Shown here in pieces: positions 7,362 to 11,238 of a stretch of 11,238 bases of DNA. The notes below the pieces were generated by a model. It had not been told where the DNA came from and did not search any database. It was given only the letters and a program-made list of their open reading frames with translations. The stretch is from UBA5336 sp038522375. GTDB taxonomy: Bacteria > Pseudomonadota > Alphaproteobacteria > Caulobacterales > Hyphomonadaceae. Made by a program: the position numbers and the translations under genes. The stretch lies in the NCBI GenBank assembly GCA_038522375.1, contig JBCBKE010000084.1, positions 1 to 11,238 of the forward strand, in the 5' to 3' direction. Each line of letters starts with the position of its first letter. Positions within the stretch are counted from its first letter, which is position 1.

Positions 7362-7385
7362 GCCTCCCGCTGCAAAAGGGGAGGC
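7362..7385 (-). promoter_or_regulatory. Hairpin that can mask the purE ribosome binding site
   Basis: On the minus strand GCCTCCC (7385-7379) is followed, after a 10-nt loop, by its perfect complement GGGAGGC (7368-7362). The second arm contains the purE Shine-Dalgarno GGGAGG. If transcription starts upstream of 7385, the folded leader would sequester the ribosome binding site. This could tune PurE translation or simply be a chance GC-rich pairing. It is not recognisable as a purine riboswitch. Confidence 0.35.
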
Positions 7386-7415
7386 TTAGGGATGTTCGCC
7401 ACAAGGTCAAGGACA

Positions 7416-7431
7416 GGCCGTTGGAACGGCC
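7416..7431. repeat. 16-bp inverted repeat between purE and the DUF4345 gene
   Basis: GGCCGTT and AACGGCC flank a two-base centre, which gives a nearly perfect palindrome in the 99-bp divergent spacer. Its size and position suit an operator controlling one or both divergent genes. No regulator was identified. Confidence 0.35.
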
Positions 7432-7455
7432 ATCAGGGAAAGCAGGAGACGTTGC

Positions 7456-7836
7456 ATGATCGGTCGCATCTTTTTGGGGGCAGTGGCGCTCGCCTTTTTC
7501 GCTTTCGGTGGCTGGAGCTTGAGCACACCGCTGCAGATGGCCGGCCAGTTGGGCGTTGACGTGTCAGGGCCGAACGGCGCGTTCGAGATGCGGGGGATTT
7601 ATGGCGGGGTGAGTCTCGGTGCAGCAGTCCTGTGCCTATCGGGCGCGGTGCTCGACCGGATGGTGCGGCCAGCGCTCTGGTTTCTCGTCACCTATATGGG
7701 CGGGTATTGTTTCGCCCGCCCCGTGGCGTGGGTCATGGGTGGCGCGCCCACATCGGACTTTTACACCTTCATCGCTTTCGAAGCTGCGGTCCTGCTGGGC
7801 GCGATTGGGGTCCTGCTGGCGCGGAAGGGACAGTAG
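7456..7836 (+). CDS. DUF4345-like small integral membrane protein
   Basis: The 126-residue product is hydrophobic throughout, with probable membrane helices at about 4-22, 48-66, 72-90 and 102-122. The segment FEMRGIYGGVSLG (43-55), followed by a charged turn LDRMVRPA and a helix ending in ARPV, fits the DUF4345 pattern, and the length is typical. No catalytic residues are evident and the family has no established function. The ATG is preceded by AGGAG in gcaggagacgttgc. It is divergent from purE and separated from the next gene by about 280 bp, so it is probably transcribed alone. Confidence 0.85.
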   Translation: MIGRIFLGAVALAFFAFGGWSLSTPLQMAGQLGVDVSGPNGAFEMRGIYGGVSLGAAVLCLSGAVLDRMVRPALWFLVTYMGGYCFARPVAWVMGGAPTSDFYTFIAFEAAVLLGAIGVLLARKGQ

Positions 7837-8115
7837 GCCGTCCCTGCCGCCGTCTCCCGCGGTATCGCCGTGTCAAGGCAACCCGGCGGCGTCTGTATCG
7901 TGGTGAAACGATGGGCGCCATGGTTCAGGTGCGCAATTCCCCTCTTGCGGACGCGTTCACCATTGCATCTGTTTTCGATGGCGAACCTGATCGCCTTGAT
8001 GACGTGAAACTCACCCGCTGGGGGGTCTGCGGGCCCATGGCGCGGGCTTTGCGTTCTCAGTCTCCGAAGACTGATAGATCGCGCAGGCCAAGGCTGGCGC
8101 TCTCGGAGATCCCCC

Positions 8116-8661
8116 ATGTTGCAGCGCATCGCCCACCCCAATACGAAGATCATGCTCGATGCCTGGAAGCGCATGGGAACGGCATCGGTGGGCAAGGTCG
8201 AGGCTGAAACGCACTTGCCCCAGCAAGGGGACCTGCTTGCCAATCTTTTCCTGATCCGCGAAACGCCGGAATCGTCATGGATTTTTTCCAGTGCGGGCGA
8301 TGGGGTGTCCAAACAGCTTGGCCGGGCCCTGATCGACCATGATTTCCTGAGTTTATGGGCCGGGCCAGACCGGCTGATGGTCGAAGGGCTGATGGGGAGT
8401 GTCCTCGATGCCGCTGCGCCGGCGCTGGTCCGCGCCAAGGGCGAGACCCTTGCGGGAAACCGGCTCGAGGTTGAGTTGGCCTTGGCGCCGCTACCCGATG
8501 ATCGAACAGGCTCCGGACGGATGCTGGGGCTTTACCAGTCGCTAGGCGGGGAGGGCCTGCTGGCCGGGCGGCCAATCTGGACGCACCGCATCACCGGCAT
8601 CTGGCCGCCGGAGCGGGCGGCGCGCAAGCCCCGATTGCGGATTGTTTCCAGCGCTGTCTGA
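8116..8661 (+). CDS. PAS_5 family (PAS domain) protein
   Basis: This encodes 181 residues. The family-typical features are LDAWKRM (14-20), the LLANLFLIRE strand (40-49), then HDFLSLWAGPDRLMVEGLMG (75-94), and finally RLEVELALAPLPDD with RMLGLYQSL (116-143). This order matches PAS_5 (DUF-like) proteins, which are common in Alphaproteobacteria and usually consist of one PAS-like sensor domain with no fused output domain. The ligand is unknown. GGAG at about 8106-8109 supports the ATG at 8116; an ATG at 8152 is possible but would cut into the conserved N-terminal helix. A basic tail (ARKPRLR) ends the protein. A role as a small sensory or adaptor protein is inferred from the family. The 7837-8115 spacer before it shows no convincing gene or RNA. 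Confidence 0.8.
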   Translation: MLQRIAHPNTKIMLDAWKRMGTASVGKVEAETHLPQQGDLLANLFLIRETPESSWIFSSAGDGVSKQLGRALIDHDFLSLWAGPDRLMVEGLMGSVLDAAAPALVRAKGETLAGNRLEVELALAPLPDDRTGSGRMLGLYQSLGGEGLLAGRPIWTHRITGIWPPERAARKPRLRIVSSAV

Positions 8662-8677
8662 CGGCTGAACTTTCAGG

Positions 8678-8694
8678 GAATTCCAGGCGAATTC
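8678..8694. repeat. Paired GAATTC sites, one helical turn apart
   Basis: GAATTC occurs at 8678-8683 and again at 8689-8694, with 11 bp between their starts. The spacing of one DNA turn upstream of the PilZ gene would suit a regulator, but six-base repeats can arise by chance. Confidence 0.2.
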
Positions 8695-8695
8695 A

Positions 8696-8718
8696 ATTGC
8701 CCAGGCTACCTTGGCAAT
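8696..8718 (+). terminator. Hairpin after the PAS gene, possible weak terminator or operator
   Basis: ATTGCC (8696-8701) pairs with GGCAAT (8713-8718). The inner AGG (8703-8705) pairs with CCT (8709-8711) across one C-T mismatch, leaving a three-base loop. Only a short GATTTG tail follows, so it is a poor intrinsic terminator. It lies between the PAS gene stop (8661) and the PilZ gene start (8798). Confidence 0.35.
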
Positions 8719-8797
8719 GATTTGTGAACCTGCCACCGATATGGATAACGCTGGGTTGATTCCCGCGTCGGCGGGGCAGGTTTCGAGAGGTTGCGAC

Positions 8798-9427
8798 ATG
8801 GGGGCAGACGAGGGGCAATCCCTGCAAGCAAGTCCTGACTCCAGTCAATCGGGACGCCTGAAGGACAAGCGCCGGTTTCGCCGTATTCCGCTTGCCATCC
8901 ATGGGCGGTTTCTCGACAAGGATGGCCAGGAGCACACATTACTGACCCAGGACATATCCTGCGCCGGCGTGCACGCCATTTCGTCCCAGCGCCCAGCCCT
9001 GGACGAAGACATCGTTCTTTATCTCGACGATCTTGGGCGTATCGCTGGCCGGGTCGTCCGCCACACGCCGGCCGGCTTTGGCCTTGTTTTCGAGTCTACC
9101 GCGCGCAAGCGGGACAAGATTGCCGACCGCCTGGTCTGGCTCTGGAACAAGGACCGGTTGGGGCTCGAGGACGACAGGCAGGTCAAGCGCTATGTTTCGG
9201 GCGGGGCAGCCCTGATCATCTTGGCCGATGGGCGCAATCTCCAGTGCCGGGTGATTGATATCTCAGTGACCGGCGCGGGTTTTGAAGCATTCACCCAGGC
9301 GCCGTTCGTCGGCGAAAGCGTGACCGTCGGCAACCTGAAAGCCGAGGTCGTGCAGTCACAGGGACGGAATTTCGGCGTCCGCTTCATGGGGCGGGTTGCC
9401 CCAACAGACGCCGAACAGCAGCGCTGA
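8798..9427 (+). CDS. Tandem PilZ-domain protein (probable c-di-GMP receptor)
   Basis: This encodes 209 residues with two PilZ-like domains. Domain 1 has R25-x3-R29 (RRFRR) followed 23 residues later by DISCAG (D52, S54, G57). Domain 2 has R127-x3-R131 (RQVKR) followed, again 23 residues later, by DISVTG (D154, S156, G159). These RxxxR and DxSxxG motifs are the known c-di-GMP contacts of PilZ domains, so both modules may bind the second messenger. Each motif is followed by beta-strands with the usual G.GLVF or FGVRFM end. No signal peptide or output domain is present. I place the start at the ATG 8798-8800, which has GAGAGG seven bases upstream; earlier starts at 8711 (TTG) and 8741 lack such a site and add sequence that does not look conserved. 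It probably signals to motility or the envelope by protein contact. Confidence 0.9.
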   Translation: MGADEGQSLQASPDSSQSGRLKDKRRFRRIPLAIHGRFLDKDGQEHTLLTQDISCAGVHAISSQRPALDEDIVLYLDDLGRIAGRVVRHTPAGFGLVFESTARKRDKIADRLVWLWNKDRLGLEDDRQVKRYVSGGAALIILADGRNLQCRVIDISVTGAGFEAFTQAPFVGESVTVGNLKAEVVQSQGRNFGVRFMGRVAPTDAEQQR

Positions 9428-9428
9428 C

Positions 9429-10208
9429 CTACCGGCCTTTCCAAACCGGCTTGCGCTTTTCAGCGAAGGCGCGGGGCCCCTCGATCAGGTCTTCGCTCTT
9501 GAAGAGTTCACCGATTGCAGGGAAGCGCGTTTCGAACGCCTCCTTGTAGTTCGCAATATCCAGCCCGCCCATGACCACCTGTTTCGAGGTGCGGATCGAC
9601 ATGGGGCTGCACTCCATGATCAGGCCGGCCCAGCGCCTCGCGGCGTCCATCAACTCGGCCTGGGGCACGACTTCGTTGACAAAGCCAAGGTCCACGCCCT
9701 CGGACGCCGGGACGTGGCGGCCCGTGAGAATCATGCCCATGGCCCGCTTGAGCCCGATCTGGCGGGGCAGGCGATGGAGACCGCCGGCAAGGGCGGCCAA
9801 CCCGACCTTCGGTTCGGGAAGGGCAAAGCGGGCCGTGTCAGCGGCGATGATCAGGTCGCATGCGAGGGCGATCTCGAAGCCACCGCCCATGGCAACGCCG
9901 TTCACAGCTGCGATGACGGGCTTGTCGAGATCATAGCGCGCCGTGAGCCCGCCAAAGCCGGTGGGCACCGAGAACATCTCGCCGCCGCTCGCCTGGTATC
10001 TGAGATCATTGCCGGCTGAAAAGGCGCGGTCGCCGGCCCCTGTCATGATGGCCACCCACAGGTCCGGGTTCGCTGCGAAATCGTCGAAAATCTCGCCCAG
10101 TTCCTTGTTTGCAGGCGGATGCAGGGCGTTCATCTTGTCCGGCCGGTTCATCTCAACGATGAGCAGGGGGCCTTCGGTTGTAGCGTTCGCGAATTCATAG
10201 TCGGCCAT
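9429..10208 (-). CDS. Enoyl-CoA hydratase/isomerase (crotonase) family protein
   Basis: Crotonase-fold enzymes bind an acyl-CoA and typically add water across the 2,3-double bond. The 259-residue length is normal. The oxyanion-hole segment FSAGNDLR (63-70) and MGGGFEIAL (107-115) are present. Both catalytic glutamates of true hydratases are found: E112 in GGGFE and E132 in LPEPKVGL. The stretch PEPKVGLAALAGGLHRLPRQIGLKRAMGMILTGR resembles the subgroup that includes carnitinyl-CoA dehydratases, but the substrate cannot be fixed from sequence. GGAGGA just upstream of the ATG supports the start. It is convergent with the PilZ gene, with a single base between the two stop codons, and divergent from the GYF gene. 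No other beta-oxidation gene is in the window. Confidence 0.92.
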   Translation of the reverse strand: MADYEFANATTEGPLLIVEMNRPDKMNALHPPANKELGEIFDDFAANPDLWVAIMTGAGDRAFSAGNDLRYQASGGEMFSVPTGFGGLTARYDLDKPVIAAVNGVAMGGGFEIALACDLIIAADTARFALPEPKVGLAALAGGLHRLPRQIGLKRAMGMILTGRHVPASEGVDLGFVNEVVPQAELMDAARRWAGLIMECSPMSIRTSKQVVMGGLDIANYKEAFETRFPAIGELFKSEDLIEGPRAFAEKRKPVWKGR

Positions 10209-10232
10209 GGAGTCCTCCGGCGTGTTCGGCTT

Positions 10233-10250
10233 TTCGGTTTGGTAACCGAA
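10233..10250. promoter_or_regulatory. 18-bp palindrome, candidate operator of a divergent pair
   Basis: TTCGGTT and AACCGAA form a perfect 7-bp inverted repeat around TGGT. It lies in the 84-bp spacer between the enoyl-CoA hydratase gene (-) and the GYF-domain gene (+). The size and symmetry are those of a TetR- or GntR-type operator. No regulator gene is next to it, so the binding protein is unknown. Confidence 0.4.
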
Positions 10251-10292
10251 GCAGCGCTGTTGTTTCCGTTCACCCTAGCTGGGAGCGCACGA

Positions 10293-10808
10293 ATGGAAAG
10301 CCCTGTCATCCTTGATCTGAGCGAGGTGGACCCGCAGGTGTGGCGGGTGACGGCAGGCGAGACCGTTTATGGCCCTTACACGCTGGGTCAGGTCCGCGCA
10401 TTCGTCGCCGAAGGCCGGGTGGCAGCCCATAGTCTGGTGTCGGAGGGGACGGGCGGGTTTCGTCCGGCTGCCGAGATGGCTGCCCTGCGGGACCTGTTTG
10501 TTGGGGACCCGGCGGCAACCGAACCGGTGGCGAGGGAAGAGCCGTCCAACATGCTGGTTGTCATCCAGGCCACCGATACCCGCGCCGGGCTTGTCGAGGC
10601 GCTGTCTGCTTTCGGGCCCTTCGTTGAGGCAATGGCGGGCACCTTGCTGCTCAAGACCACGGAGCGACTGGCCGTGGTCCGCGCGGCTCTGGAAACGGTG
10701 GCCGCGCCGGGCGACCGGGTGGTCATCGTGGACGCGACAGCGAACCGGATTGCATGGATCGGGATGGAGCCGGCCGAGGACAGGGCTGTCCGCGAGGTCT
10801 GGTCTTAA
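10293..10808 (+). CDS. GYF_2 domain-containing protein
   Basis: This encodes 171 residues. Residues about 16-68 match a bacterial GYF_2 domain: VWRVTAGETVYGPYTLGQVRAFVAEGRV, then S-L-V and a G-F-R-P-A segment, i.e. W/Y-GPY-L-Q--------G-----V. GYF domains bind proline-rich peptides, and bacterial versions are mostly uncharacterised. A short linker leads to a second domain (about 86-171) with alternating strands and helices (MLVVIQA, VEALSAFGPF, GTLLLKT, RLAVVRAALE, DRVVIVDAT, RIAWIGM). It looks like a compact alpha/beta fold and I do not recognise it. There is no signal peptide or membrane segment. The ATG at 10293-10295 with GGGAG at 10281-10285 is preferred to the longer in-frame reading from 10119, which would run through the hydratase gene. 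The stop codon lies inside the following terminator stem. Confidence 0.85.
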   Translation: MESPVILDLSEVDPQVWRVTAGETVYGPYTLGQVRAFVAEGRVAAHSLVSEGTGGFRPAAEMAALRDLFVGDPAATEPVAREEPSNMLVVIQATDTRAGLVEALSAFGPFVEAMAGTLLLKTTERLAVVRAALETVAAPGDRVVIVDATANRIAWIGMEPAEDRAVREVWS

Positions 10809-10845
10809 AGCGTCGGTCTTTCGTCTCACGCCAGGCCGACGCTTT
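10807..10845. terminator. Hairpin overlapping the GYF gene stop codon
   Basis: AAAGCGTCGG (10807-10816) and CCGACGCTTT (10836-10845) are perfectly complementary over 10 bp, and the stem can extend inward by three weaker pairs. The stop codon TAA (10806-10808) overlaps its base. The T-tract is short on both strands, so it may be a weak bidirectional terminator between the convergent GYF and oxygenase genes. Confidence 0.6.
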
Positions 10846-10861
10846 ACGTCTGTGTTTGTGC

Positions 10862-10900
10862 AAAAATATCCGTTCGCAAACGGAGGCGTTTGCTCCGAAC
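10862..10900 (-). terminator. Intrinsic terminator of the MpaB-like gene
   Basis: Read on the minus strand, GTTC (10900-10897), a bulged GGA, and GCAAACG (10893-10887) pair around a CCTC loop with CGTTTGC (10882-10876) and GAAC (10875-10872). Five T residues then follow (complement of AAAAA at 10862-10866). The hairpin begins 37 bp after the oxygenase stop, as expected for its terminator. Confidence 0.6.
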
Positions 10901-10936
10901 TTGCTTTGCGGCGTTCCGCAGGTCCGGGGCGCTTTC

Positions 10937-11238
10937 TCAGGCGATGGTTCGCGGTTGGGCTTGCTTGTGCAGGTAATCGCCGGGCAGCCCCAAACGCTTG
11001 CAGGCCTGGACAGGTGGGGAGAGCGGAATCGCGAACCGCTCGGCCAGACGGGCGGCTCGCTGTAGCTTGCGGGTATCGTCGGCGGTGAGCGTGTTGCTTA
11101 GCCCCAGTTTGTCCCTGATCGGTGTCGGCAGAATGGCGATGGCGGCCCGGATCGCAGGGCCCTGGAGTCCCTTGAGCGGCCAGGGCAGGGCGGGCGCCTG
11201 CTTGATGATGGCGAAGTACTCGGCCAGCACGGGCGATG
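10937..11238 (-). CDS. C-terminal end of a probable MpaB/DUF2236 family oxygenase (partial)
   Basis: About 100 C-terminal residues are visible and the reading frame stays open to the window edge, so the gene starts outside. The fragment reads as a proline-rich helical tail: APALPWPLKGLQGPAIRAAI, then ILPTPIRDKLGLS, then a helix of about 20 residues. This layout resembles the end of MpaB (DUF2236, latex-clearing-protein-like) oxygenases, in which a P-L-P..L segment precedes a P..IR..LGL motif. The haem-binding residues of that family lie upstream, outside the window, and cannot be checked. The GTG at 11230 is an internal codon, not a likely start. The family call rests on tail resemblance only. 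Confidence 0.55.
   Translation of the reverse strand, partial: SPVLAEYFAIIKQAPALPWPLKGLQGPAIRAAIAILPTPIRDKLGLSNTLTADDTRKLQRAARLAERFAIPLSPPVQACKRLGLPGDYLHKQAQPRTIA

Noticed and set aside
7846..7890. GCCGCCG and CGGCGGC as a hairpin after the DUF4345 gene
   Set aside because: The loop is 31 bases and the arms are simple GC repeats with no T-tract, so chance pairing is likely.
7632..8438. Open frames on both strands (191 codons +, 225 codons -) spanning 7632-8438
   Set aside because: Each overlaps the DUF4345 or PAS gene for much of its length, neither shows a domain, and starts lack ribosome binding sites. The unique part (7837-8115) shows no convincing coding signal.
1..11238. CRISPR array, insertion sequence, integrase or attachment sites around the TIR-ParA block
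   Set aside because: No regularly spaced repeats, transposase or integrase motifs, or flanking direct repeats were seen.

Overview
The window reads as chromosomal DNA of a GC-rich alphaproteobacterium. Support comes from the high GC of most genes, a PAS_5-type protein of the kind found mainly in Alphaproteobacteria, a DUF4345-like protein, alphaproteobacterial-style UvrB and PurE/PurK, and near-matches to CtrA boxes. A stalked or budding marine lineage (Hyphomonadaceae/Maricaulales-like) is a guess, not a demonstrated assignment.

Layout. 91-2316 (-) is uvrB (nucleotide excision repair). Divergent from it lies an accessory-looking block, all on +: a 619-residue TIR-ParA fusion (2445-4304), a 66-residue uncharacterised small protein (4593-4793) followed by a strong hairpin terminator (4808-4860), and a four-helix membrane protein with a peptidoglycan-binding-like module in its predicted periplasmic loop (4892-5926). 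The last gene runs 168 bp antisense into the 3' end of purK. 5759-7356 (-) is a purE-purK operon with stop/start overlap. 7456-7836 (+) is a DUF4345-like membrane protein, 8116-8661 (+) a PAS_5 protein, 8798-9427 (+) a protein with two PilZ domains that each keep the full c-di-GMP motif, 9429-10208 (-) an enoyl-CoA hydratase, 10293-10808 (+) a GYF_2-domain protein, and 10937-11238 (-) the C-terminal end of a probable MpaB/DUF2236 oxygenase cut by the window edge. Two terminator-like hairpins lie between the last two genes.

How it fits together. uvrB, purE/purK and the hydratase are ordinary housekeeping or metabolic genes. The PAS and PilZ genes suggest envelope or second-messenger signalling. 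The most unusual element is the TIR-ParA fusion: a TIR domain with the glutamate expected of NAD-cleaving TIRs, joined to a ParA/MinD-type ATPase with intact deviant Walker A, A' and Walker B motifs, plus an unassigned C-terminal region. Its TIR-coding part is about 51% GC by hand count against about 69% in the sampled ParA part, which suggests a chimeric origin. Together with the two following unknown genes, wedged between uvrB and purEK, it is the best candidate here for an undescribed (perhaps anti-phage) system. No function is demonstrated by the sequence alone.
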